From an uncultured Prevotellaceae bacterium (GTDB lineage Bacteria > Bacteroidota > Bacteroidia > Bacteroidales > Bacteroidaceae), in contig ONJJ01000020.1 of the NCBI GenBank assembly GCA_900318115.1, positions 1 through 64,000 on the forward strand: DNA of 64,000 bases, given 5' to 3'. Positions 50,456 through 58,140 of this stretch are shown here, piece by piece. How positions within the stretch are numbered: position 1 is the first letter of the stretch; every line of letters starts with the position of its first letter. A program made the translations under genes and the position numbers. The notes below the pieces were generated by a model, which saw only the letters and a list, made by a program, of their open reading frames with translations, was not told the origin of the DNA and ran no database searches.

Positions 50456-52393
50456 ATGAAAAAGATATTCAAGTACAGCCTGCTGATGCTTTCCGTCGTT
50501 GCTGCCTTCGTGGCATGTAAGGACGAGGACAACTCGGCGCCCGGCGAATGGGATGCCAACCCCAACTACGCCAATATCTACTTTGAGAAGACCTCCAGCT
50601 CTGTGGAACTGGATCCCTCTGAGGCTACGACGGCCACGATTGCCATCAACCGTCGCGACACCGTGGGAGCACGCACCGTGCACATGGACATCGCCGAGAA
50701 CACCGACGGCGTGTTCACGGTCAGCGATGCCGTGTTCGAGGATGGCGACAGCGTGGCATACATCACCGTGAACTTCCCCAACGCTGAAGTCGGCAAGACC
50801 TACACGCTGTGCCTCAGTTCCTCTGATCCCAACCTCGTCTCGTCCTACTCCAAGGATGCTACCTACACCCTCAACGTCACCCGCATCAAGTGGAATCTGG
50901 TGGGTAAGGCTACCCTCGAGGAGTACTTTGTCTTTGGCGGCCAGGGACAATTCGACCTCTATGTCCGCGACGACGACCCCACCAAGTTCCGCTTCGACGA
51001 TATGTTCGAGGAAATCGCAGCAAACACCGCCACGGAGCTCGATGGCAATCAGACGAAGCAGGCCTTCGTGTCCATCCTCAAGAACGGCGACGTCATGGGA
51101 AGCACCACCGTCAGCCAGGCCAACCTCATCGGTTTCGTCGAGGACCTGAACACGGGCTTCGTACACCCGTCCTATGGTGCCGACATCCTCATCTGCCACC
51201 CCTATGGCTTCTCCAGCACCAAGGACGAGGCTTCCTGGACACACAACCGCGTGCTGGGATACCAGGAAAACGGCCTGCCCACACAGATCCAGATCGCTCC
51301 CTTCTACTATATGAATGGCGTTGGCGGCTGGAATCACTCTCAGGACGACGGATATGTCATCATCACCTTCCCCGGCTATGTGGCAGAGACTCCCGCCTAC
51401 GAAGCTCAGTTCGAGGATGACTTTGAATGGTCAGACGTGAAGACCTTCGACTTCACCAACACACTGACTGGCGAGAGCCACAACGTGATGCTGCAGAAGG
51501 CCACCTGCAAGGTCGACACCGACGACTGCGACTCCGTATTCATGGCCAAGTATGGTGTGCCCTACCGTGTCAAGGATGCCTTCGCAGAGGGCTATGACCT
51601 CATGTTCTTCGTCAGGGGCAAGAAGGTCTATACTCCCACTGACTTCTTCAAGGCTCAGCCCACAGGCGTCACCGCTGATCCCACTGGTCTGGACGTCTAT
51701 GCTTTTGTCAACGATGATTCTTCCATCGAGTTCAACGGAGAGGACATCAGCAGCGTGAATCTCAACGTGACCTTCACGGATAAGGACGGAAACGAGTTCC
51801 GCTCCGGAACCATGACCCTGGCCAACATCACTTGGAGCAAGATTGCCACGGGCACATTCTACTACAACTTCTTCTCCAGCAACGAAGACGGAAGTCCCGA
51901 AGCCGACCCGGGCTACAACCTGCTCAAGCGCGACGACAAGGACGACCAGTTCCAGATTGGCGAATGGCTGTTAGGCACGGATGGATTCTACTTCTCATGG
52001 GACAAGACCACCAACGCCTGCCACGTTGCCGACCAAAGCACTTACTACGAGCATCCCAGCTATGGCATGATCTACATTGTCGAAGGTGCCGAATACCACA
52101 GCAACTATGCCGAGCAGACTTCCTACTACGATCCAGAGACGAAGACCTTCCACTTCTTCCCTGCATACTATGTCAGCCAAGGTTCCTTCGGACAGTTCGA
52201 AGAGGTATTCGAGATCACCGAGGAAGGTGCCATCAAGCGCAAGGCTTCCTTCAGACTGGGGCAGGACGAACTGAACACCAGCATCAAGCGCGTGCGCGTC
52301 TGGAAGAACTTCGGTAAGCCTTCCGGCCGCAGAGTGGCTCAGCAGAAGAACAACTTCTATGCAGCGTTCTCGAAGGATGCCGTCCGTAAGTAA
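50456..52393 (+). CDS. surface lipoprotein in the SusE/F position, operon 2
   Basis: This 645-residue lipoprotein has lipobox FVAC (Cys21) and then KDEDN, fitting the surface-export signal. An N-terminal Calx-beta/Ig-like sandwich (residues 30-135, with ELDPSEATTATIAINRRDTV) is followed by long beta-rich domains with no visible catalytic motif. The signal and first domain match the sister lipoprotein (MxKIxKYSLxxLxVxxAFxA CKDED), but the rest differs in sequence and length. It probably binds the SusCD substrate at the surface. A 12-bp hairpin separates it from the protease gene downstream. Confidence 0.82.
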   Translation: MKKIFKYSLLMLSVVAAFVACKDEDNSAPGEWDANPNYANIYFEKTSSSVELDPSEATTATIAINRRDTVGARTVHMDIAENTDGVFTVSDAVFEDGDSVAYITVNFPNAEVGKTYTLCLSSSDPNLVSSYSKDATYTLNVTRIKWNLVGKATLEEYFVFGGQGQFDLYVRDDDPTKFRFDDMFEEIAANTATELDGNQTKQAFVSILKNGDVMGSTTVSQANLIGFVEDLNTGFVHPSYGADILICHPYGFSSTKDEASWTHNRVLGYQENGLPTQIQIAPFYYMNGVGGWNHSQDDGYVIITFPGYVAETPAYEAQFEDDFEWSDVKTFDFTNTLTGESHNVMLQKATCKVDTDDCDSVFMAKYGVPYRVKDAFAEGYDLMFFVRGKKVYTPTDFFKAQPTGVTADPTGLDVYAFVNDDSSIEFNGEDISSVNLNVTFTDKDGNEFRSGTMTLANITWSKIATGTFYYNFFSSNEDGSPEADPGYNLLKRDDKDDQFQIGEWLLGTDGFYFSWDKTTNACHVADQSTYYEHPSYGMIYIVEGAEYHSNYAEQTSYYDPETKTFHFFPAYYVSQGSFGQFEEVFEITEEGAIKRKASFRLGQDELNTSIKRVRVWKNFGKPSGRRVAQQKNNFYAAFSKDAVRK

Positions 52394-52433
52394 GAAGCAA
52401 GGACTCTGAACACGGAGTCAGAAACCCTGTCAT

Positions 52434-52475
52434 GTAAGTTGCACCTGCTCTGCAAGAAGGAGCGGTGCAACTTAC
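52434..52475 (+). promoter_or_regulatory. hairpin between lipoprotein and protease genes, operon 2
   Basis: GTAAGTTGCACC (52434-52445) pairs with GGTGCAACTTAC (52464-52475), a 12-bp stem. A second small stem GACTC/GAGTC lies just before it. TTGGTTAAAC follows, so there is no strong U-tract. It is positioned like the hairpin in operon 1. Confidence 0.55.
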
Positions 52476-52507
52476 TTGGTTAAACAATATTAAGGAAAAG
52501 AACACCT

Positions 52508-54271
52508 ATGAAAAAAACACTCTTTAGCTTGGCACTACTTCTGGCCGCAACCACTGCCGAGGCCGAAAACCGCTCGCTCGAGGAGATGCAGTCCATAGCT
52601 GCCGCAAAACTGAGACAGACCGCCGACGTGAAGTCGCTGACGGGGAAAAACGTGCCGCAGGCAGCCTTGCAGCGTGTGGCGGACGACGCGGCCTACAGCG
52701 TCTTCACCTCCCAGCAGTCAACAGGGTTCGTCATCGTGGCCAAGAGCACGCTGGCCGCCCCCATCATTGGCTATTCCTCCGAACCCTTCGATACAGACAA
52801 CCTGCCGGCCGGACTCCGCTGGTACCTCGGTCAGGTGAGCAGGAACCTGCAGGACCTGGAAGCCGGACGCCGGAAGGCTCCGCGCCGTGCGGCGACCTTC
52901 ACCCCTGTGGAGAACTTCATCACCACCAAGTGGAGTCAGGAATATCCTTTCGACCGCAAGACACCGAACAACTATCCCTGCGGATGCGTCGCCACCGCCT
53001 TGGCTCAGTGCATGAACTACTGCCAGTGGCCTGCCTCCGCCGAGTTCGTAGGGACTTACTTCGTCACCACCAGCAATGGAAAGAAAACCACCACGGATCG
53101 CAAAGAGGTCACCGTCAGCACCACCTACAACTGGCCCTACAAGGATACGTACAAGGCTTTCGGAAAGTACGGCGACAACATTGATGAACTGATGCGCGAC
53201 TGCGGTTATGCCACCTATATGGGATATGAGAAGGATGGCAGCGGAACGCATGGATTCATGTCAGGAATTGCACTGACCCACAAATTCAGCTACCCCTCCG
53301 AAAGCGTGAAGCAGCAGTATTTCAGCTATTTCGACGGGGACCAAGAGGACTGGAACCAGATTATCTACGATGAACTGGGGCGCCGCTGCCCCATTCTCTA
53401 TGGTGCCAACGACGAGTCCTTCGGAGGCCACGCCTTCGTTTTCTCCGGCGTGGATGAAGAGGGTTTGGTATATATCAACTGGGGATGGCGCGGCACGGCG
53501 GATGGCTATTATGACATCTGGGCGATGAACCCGCAACAAGATAACATGCAGCTCAACTTCAGCGGCTCTCACCACATGGTCTATGGCATCCGCAAGGAAG
53601 CACTGCCCACGGATCACGTCGAGAGCCGCATCAGTGCCTACGATTCCGCTCCCTACACCTTCCGATGGACAACCGAGAAGGATGACGATGGGGTGGAACA
53701 CCACACCCTGTTTTGCGACCAGCCCTATGGACTCATCAATATCAGTTCAACAGACTTCGAGGGTGTCTTCGGTCTCTTCGGTCAGGACCTGACGGATGGC
53801 ACCTCCTGGGTCATCGCTGAGGATTTGCAGGACCGCGACACGATCCCAGCCGGCTATGCCTATGGTGGCTCGTCAGAACAGTACAAGGATTTTGCATACT
53901 ATTACTTTATTGATGGTGAACACGGACTGAAACCCGGCCACACGTACCACCTCAGCTTTGGTACCAAGAACGACCTCGAAGGCACCTGGCACAGCATTAT
54001 AGCAGATGGCGGAGAAGTGGGCTATGAAGTTTACTACAGCGGAGATCCGGCCACCAGTACGATCAAGGAAGACAACCTCGGCGCACCCGTCATGACCGCG
54101 ATTCATGCTCCTGCAGCAGCTTCCGCCACGGACGGCCTCACACGTGTCTATGACACCGTTGGCCGCCTCGTCTATTCCGCTCCCACTCAGCAGTTTAACC
54201 TCTGGGACGTGCCCGCCCGCGGCATCCTTGTCATCAAGCAGGGAGGACAGAGCCGGAAGGTCGTGCGATAG
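52508..54271 (+). CDS. C10-family cysteine protease with T9SS-like tail, operon 2
   Basis: This 587-residue secreted protease is a paralogue of the 36282-38003 gene. Signal peptide 1-19, propeptide to about 130, nucleophile Cys160 in NNYPCGCVATALAQ, catalytic His308 in SFGGHAFVFSG and NWGWRG. Beta domains follow, and the terminal LTRVYDTVGRLVYSAPTQQF...KVVR sorting-like tail differs from the other protease at only two residues in 46. The catalytic and middle domains are much less alike. It is the last gene of the plus-strand operon; no clear terminator follows, only palindromic repeats. Confidence 0.92.
   Translation: MKKTLFSLALLLAATTAEAENRSLEEMQSIAAAKLRQTADVKSLTGKNVPQAALQRVADDAAYSVFTSQQSTGFVIVAKSTLAAPIIGYSSEPFDTDNLPAGLRWYLGQVSRNLQDLEAGRRKAPRRAATFTPVENFITTKWSQEYPFDRKTPNNYPCGCVATALAQCMNYCQWPASAEFVGTYFVTTSNGKKTTTDRKEVTVSTTYNWPYKDTYKAFGKYGDNIDELMRDCGYATYMGYEKDGSGTHGFMSGIALTHKFSYPSESVKQQYFSYFDGDQEDWNQIIYDELGRRCPILYGANDESFGGHAFVFSGVDEEGLVYINWGWRGTADGYYDIWAMNPQQDNMQLNFSGSHHMVYGIRKEALPTDHVESRISAYDSAPYTFRWTTEKDDDGVEHHTLFCDQPYGLINISSTDFEGVFGLFGQDLTDGTSWVIAEDLQDRDTIPAGYAYGGSSEQYKDFAYYYFIDGEHGLKPGHTYHLSFGTKNDLEGTWHSIIADGGEVGYEVYYSGDPATSTIKEDNLGAPVMTAIHAPAAASATDGLTRVYDTVGRLVYSAPTQQFNLWDVPARGILVIKQGGQSRKVVR
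54119..54271 (+). repeat. 153-bp shared 3' end, copy 2
   Basis: About 93 percent identical (by eye) to 36282-36434 on the opposite strand, same length, with both ends at the stop codon. Confidence 0.85.
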
Positions 54272-54401
54272 AAGATTGTGCGATGAAAGGACGCATGATA
54301 GAAGGTATGTAATAGAAAATCGTGCGACAGAGGACAGGGAAGCTCCTCATCAATCCGAACCAAGATAGCGGAAGAGTCCGACCCAGGACTGCTTCCGGAG
54401 T

Positions 54402-54467
54402 TTGAACGGCCACGGCAGAATGATCATTCGGCCGTGGCCGAATGATTAAACGGCCGTGGCCGTTCAA
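54402..54467 (+). repeat. nested palindrome, cloverleaf-like
   Basis: The outer 14-bp arms TTGAACGGCCACGG (54402-54415) and CCGTGGCCGTTCAA (54454-54467) enclose a 9-bp stem CATTCGGCC/GGCCGAATG (54425-54444) and a palindromic AATGATCATT (54419-54428). Confidence 0.8.
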
Positions 54468-54550
54468 CCGTTACTTCGGCTTGTCGAGACAACAAGCACT
54501 ATATCTTGTAAAGACAGCAACGGGAGGCTATTTCGGCCTTCACACACTCT

Positions 54551-54778
54551 GTAGGGACATACCCCCGTGTATGTCCATCGGGGGCTGTGTGCATGTCCAT
54601 CGGGGGCTGCGTGCATTTCGGACATACACGGGGGTATGTCCCTACGGTGAACGTATGTCCATCGGGGGATGCGTGCATTTCGGACATACACGGGGTATGT
54701 CCCTACGGTGGACGTATGTCCATCGGGGGCTGTGTGCATTTCGGACATACACGGGGGTATGTCCCTACGGTGGACGTA
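54551..54778 (+). repeat. three 62-bp tandem palindromic repeats
   Basis: Units begin at 54593, 54655 and 54716 (62, 61 and 62 bp). Each contains the stem GGACATAC/GTATGTCC around ACGGGG and the phrase ATGTCCATCGGGGGCTG. A leading inverted piece (54551-54576) is the reverse complement of the unit's hairpin end. Frames through it have no meaning as proteins. Confidence 0.88.
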
Positions 54779-54783
54779 ACAAA

Positions 54784-54797
54784 TTTCACGTGTGAAA
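54784..54797 (+). promoter_or_regulatory. operator-like dyad
   Basis: TTTCAC, GT, GTGAAA forms a near-palindrome just after the tandem repeats and about 200 bp before the VirE promoter. A regulator site is possible. Confidence 0.3.
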
Positions 54798-54813
54798 TGA
54801 AAAGAAAAATTGC

Positions 54814-54903
54814 AGCACTTTAGCACTTTTTGATGTTTAAGAACTGATATTCAGAGAAATAAAAGAGTGCTTGAAGGGTGCTCTAAGGGTGCTAAAGTGC
54901 TCC
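54814..54903 (+). repeat. GTGCT repeat cluster upstream of the VirE gene
   Basis: AGCACTTTAGCAC (54814-54826) faces a series at 54864-54903 with four GTGCT units about 11 bp apart (AGAGTGCTTGA, AGGGTGCTCTA, AGGGTGCTAA, AGTGCTCC). A related AGTGCTAAAGTGCT lies after the gene at 57445-57458. Confidence 0.6.
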
Positions 54904-54970
54904 AAGAAGCTGTTTTGAGCCTGAAAACACACTTTTTCCTATCATTTTCCGCCAAAAGACGCGAAAAAAC

Positions 54971-55002
54971 TTGCACAAATGGGATATTATTTGTAACTTT
55001 GT
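54971..55002 (+). promoter_or_regulatory. consensus promoter for the VirE-type gene
   Basis: TTG (54971-54973), 20 bp, TAACTTTGT (54994-55002). The 11-bp repeats lie in the transcribed leader. Confidence 0.75.
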
Positions 55003-55063
55003 ATCGTCTAACAAGCAAACTGCCATAAAAATCCATTAAAACTCATCAAACAAACATCAAAAA

Positions 55064-55180
55064 CCATCAATAAGCCATCAATAAAACATCAATAAAACAT
55101 CAAACAACCATCAATAAACCATCAATAAACCATCAATAAACCATCAATAACCCATCAATAACCCATAAATAACCCATAAA
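55064..55180 (+). repeat. 11-bp tandem leader repeat (CATCAATAAAC)
   Basis: About ten copies of CATCAATAAAC-like units, nearly free of G on the plus strand, run up to about 15 bp before the VirE-type ATG. They look like iterons or an unstructured leader. Confidence 0.8.
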
Positions 55181-55194
55181 AAACACCAAAAACT

Positions 55195-57369
55195 ATGAAA
55201 AAAGAAATCTACAGAGCTCCTGAAGCGAGCAAGATTAGGATGACCTCCTACCGCAGCTATGGCCCCAAACATGCTACCATGAGGAGCCTTCCCCTGAAAT
55301 CCCTGATTGAACTGCTGCACGACGGTTCCCACCGCGCCACCGTGGCGGAACTGCGCGACGCGCTGCCCGACGGACGCGGCGCCACCATCGACCACCCCGA
55401 GATCTGGAAGGTGGCGACCATCTGTCCGGCTGCGGAATATGTGCGCAAGGAGGGCGGAATGCGGCTGAAGCAGTTCAACGGAGTGGTGCTGCTCGACGTG
55501 CAGGACGTCTATACCGAAGAGGCGGCAGCGCGCGTGAAGCAGACGGCGGCACAGCTGCCGATGACGCTTGCCGCCTTTGTGGGGTCCTCGGCGATGAGTG
55601 TGAAGGTACTGGTGCGCTACTGGCCCGAGGACGACAGCCTGCCCGGCACCCTCGAGGAATTGGAGAGGCTGCACGCCGCCGCCCACCAGCGGGCCGCCGC
55701 GCTCTACTCCACCCTATTGGGGCGCAAGCTGAAGGAGCAGCCGACGGAGGGCATCGCAGACACCTTCCGCCTGAGCATCGATCCCGAAATGTACGTCAAC
55801 GAGGAGGCAGTGCCGCTGCGCGTGAGCGTCGCCGCCCCGCAGCAGGAGCAGCCGGAGCCTCCCGGTCCGCCAGCGGACAGCGCGCACTACTGGTACTTCT
55901 CCCGACTGTTCATGAAGGCAAAGGAGATGGCCCTGGATACCCTGCGCGCCGACGGCCGCGACCCCCAGCACGAGCCACAGCTCTTCCTCGAAGAGGTCAC
56001 CCGCCACTGCCATGAGCTGCGCATACCGCTGGCAGAGGCCCGCATGCGCATCGTGGAAGACGAGGAGCCACGGCGCGCCGCGGAGTACCGCAACTTCGTC
56101 AACGACTACTACACCACCCACGAACAGCGCATAGCGCCCAACAGCAGCAGGGCGCAGAGCCTGCGACAGCTGGAACAGATGCTGCAGGAGGACTATGAGT
56201 TCTACAAGAACGACATCAACGGCACCACCTATTACCGGCCGCGCCACACCAGCGGCCGCTGGCAGACGCTGATCCCCGCCAAGCGCAAGGGCATCGCCAT
56301 CGAGGCCATGGAACGGGGCATCGGCGTGACGACGAAGGTAGTGGAGGACTACCTCGCCTCGGACCGCATACCGCTGCGCAACCCCGTGCGCGACTTCCTT
56401 GGCCAGGTGCGCGGGACCTGGGACGGACGGGACCGCATCACGGAGCTGGCGCTGTGCCTGGGCGGAGAGAACCCGCGGCTTCCGCAGTTCTTCATGATAT
56501 GGTTCCAGGCCATGGTGCAGCAGTGGATGGGCATACATCCCGAGCACGGCAACGCCGTGGCACCCCTGCTCTGCGGACCGCAGGGCACGGGCAAGAGCAG
56601 CTTCTGCCGCGCACTGCTGCCGCAGGTGCTGGAATGGGGCTATCTGGACCACATCGACCTGGGCAAGAAGAACGAGGTCATCCGCTCCCTGGGACAGTTC
56701 CTGCTCATCAACATCGACGAGTTCGACCAGTACCGAGGCAACTCGCAGCGCGGCCCGCTGAAGAACCTGTTGCAGCTGGCCGACGTGAGGGCGCGCAATA
56801 TGTACGAGTCGAATTTCAGCATCCGACAGCGCATGGCATCGTTCATCGCCACCTGCAACCCCATGGAGGTGCTCATCGACGAGACGGGCTCCCGACGATT
56901 CATCTGCGTCAAGGTGACCGAGGACATCACGTTGCCCAAAGACTTGGACCACAGCCAGCTGTACGCCCAGGCGGTGGACTGCATCGAGGAACGACGCCGC
57001 CACCCGGAACGCTTCAGTCCGGAGGACCCCAGGGGACGTTGTTTCTTCACCGACGAGGAGCGCGAGGCCGTGGAGGAGAACAACCGCCACTTCCGCGTGC
57101 GCAGCGGGGCGGTGGAACGCTTCGAAGATCTCTTGCAGCCACTGGCAGAACGACGCCAGCGCAACGACACCTCGGTGGAGCTGTCGCGCTCGGAGGTCTT
57201 TGACTACATCTGCCGCCACAGCCAGCAACGGTTCAGCAACGAAGACAAACGACAGCTGTACGCCCGTATCGACCAGCTGGCCGCCGAGGGCGAGCTCTAT
57301 CGCCGACGCGCCAACCGTGCTGCCCTTTATCACTTCAAATTGAAGGGAAATCCTATCTTTTCGGTCTGA
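55195..57369 (+). CDS. VirE/VapE-type P-loop protein with BT4734-like N-domain
   Basis: This 724-residue protein matches the Bacteroidota VirE/VapE layout. A BT4734-like N-terminal domain (roughly 20-210, with DHPEIWKVATICPAAEYVRK and VGSSAMSVKVLVRY) precedes a connecting helical region and a superfamily-III-like ATPase (about 370-600). Walker A is GPQGTGKSS (461-469, Lys467), followed by LLINIDEFDQYRG as Walker B and SRRFICVKV. The C-terminus has a winged-helix-like end. Such proteins are thought to act in replication or mobilisation of phage and island DNA. It is GC-rich and follows a G-poor tandem-repeat leader. Confidence 0.85.
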   Translation: MKKEIYRAPEASKIRMTSYRSYGPKHATMRSLPLKSLIELLHDGSHRATVAELRDALPDGRGATIDHPEIWKVATICPAAEYVRKEGGMRLKQFNGVVLLDVQDVYTEEAAARVKQTAAQLPMTLAAFVGSSAMSVKVLVRYWPEDDSLPGTLEELERLHAAAHQRAAALYSTLLGRKLKEQPTEGIADTFRLSIDPEMYVNEEAVPLRVSVAAPQQEQPEPPGPPADSAHYWYFSRLFMKAKEMALDTLRADGRDPQHEPQLFLEEVTRHCHELRIPLAEARMRIVEDEEPRRAAEYRNFVNDYYTTHEQRIAPNSSRAQSLRQLEQMLQEDYEFYKNDINGTTYYRPRHTSGRWQTLIPAKRKGIAIEAMERGIGVTTKVVEDYLASDRIPLRNPVRDFLGQVRGTWDGRDRITELALCLGGENPRLPQFFMIWFQAMVQQWMGIHPEHGNAVAPLLCGPQGTGKSSFCRALLPQVLEWGYLDHIDLGKKNEVIRSLGQFLLINIDEFDQYRGNSQRGPLKNLLQLADVRARNMYESNFSIRQRMASFIATCNPMEVLIDETGSRRFICVKVTEDITLPKDLDHSQLYAQAVDCIEERRRHPERFSPEDPRGRCFFTDEEREAVEENNRHFRVRSGAVERFEDLLQPLAERRQRNDTSVELSRSEVFDYICRHSQQRFSNEDKRQLYARIDQLAAEGELYRRRANRAALYHFKLKGNPIFSV

Positions 57370-57443
57370 GAAAGCACGAAAGCACGCTACGAGCACCATA
57401 CAAAGCACTTTTTAAAGACTTATCAAACAAACGATTACACCGA

Positions 57444-57461
57444 AAAGTGCTAAAGTGCTCC
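57444..57461 (+). repeat. AGTGCTAAAGTGCT motif before the HU-like gene
   Basis: AAAAGTGCTAAAGTGCTCC repeats the motif found at 54889-54903. The AGCAC-rich stretch after the VirE stop (57373-57410) is related. Confidence 0.55.
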
Positions 57462-57516
57462 AATTTTTCAATAAAAATAAAAACAGTAATAAATCTAAAC
57501 AAATTAAGAATATTAT

Positions 57517-58140
57517 ATGGCTATTCATTTCACCATCAGCAGGCGCGCGACCCTGCAGAGCGAGAAGAGCGCGGCACGCGAAGTGCTCGTCCCACGCCTG
57601 CAGTCGGCACGGCCCTGCAACGTCGTGGACTACATCGACAACAGCCTCTGGCCCTCGAAACTGAACGGCGGCGACCTGGCCCACAGCCTGGCGGAGATAC
57701 AAAGCATCATGCTACACGAACTGGCGGACGGGTCGCCAGTGACCCTGCCGGGTATCGGCACCTTTCAGGTGAGCATCAAAGGCAAGATAGACACCGACAA
57801 GAACGGGGGTGTGACGGGCTGCGACGTACATGTGGAAGGGGCCGACAAAGAGGAGACGGAACGCATCCTTCGCGAGCTCTTTAAGCATAAACAAACCATA
57901 CAACACCGCGACGTCATGCTGGCCTTCGAGCGCACCCTCTCAACCCACCGAACCACGACACTGCTCCAACAGCTGGTGGCCGAAGGCCGACTTATCCTCG
58001 AGGGCAGTGGCAGCCAGACGCGCTACCGCGCCGCCGAAGGCGAGTTCACCGCCCCTCCACCCACTGCCGAAGGCGGCTCCACTACCCCGGCAACAAGCGA
58101 CAGCGAGCAAGCCACCGCCCCAACCACTGAAACGCCATGA
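57517..58140 (+). CDS. HU-like DNA-binding protein with C-terminal extension
   Basis: This 207-residue protein has an HU/IHF-like domain of the Bacteroidota type (residues 1-100), from MAIHFTISRRATLQSEKS and VVDYIDNSLWPSKLNGGDLA to DGSPVTLPGIGTFQVSIKGK. Residues 110-165 look like a winged helix (RDVMLAFERTLSTHRTTTLL...GRLILEGSGSQTRYR), and the tail is Pro/Thr/Ala-rich and disordered. HU-type proteins often neighbour VirE/VapE genes in Bacteroidales. It follows the VirE gene by 147 bp and overlaps the transposase start by ATGA, so the two are translationally coupled. It may organise DNA for the transposase, which is inference. Confidence 0.8.
   Translation: MAIHFTISRRATLQSEKSAAREVLVPRLQSARPCNVVDYIDNSLWPSKLNGGDLAHSLAEIQSIMLHELADGSPVTLPGIGTFQVSIKGKIDTDKNGGVTGCDVHVEGADKEETERILRELFKHKQTIQHRDVMLAFERTLSTHRTTTLLQQLVAEGRLILEGSGSQTRYRAAEGEFTAPPPTAEGGSTTPATSDSEQATAPTTETP

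Noticed and set aside
54551-54778. CRISPR-like array
   Set aside because: The repeats are adjacent without unique spacers and each contains its own hairpin; no cas genes are present. The same applies to the 11-bp repeats at 55064-55180.
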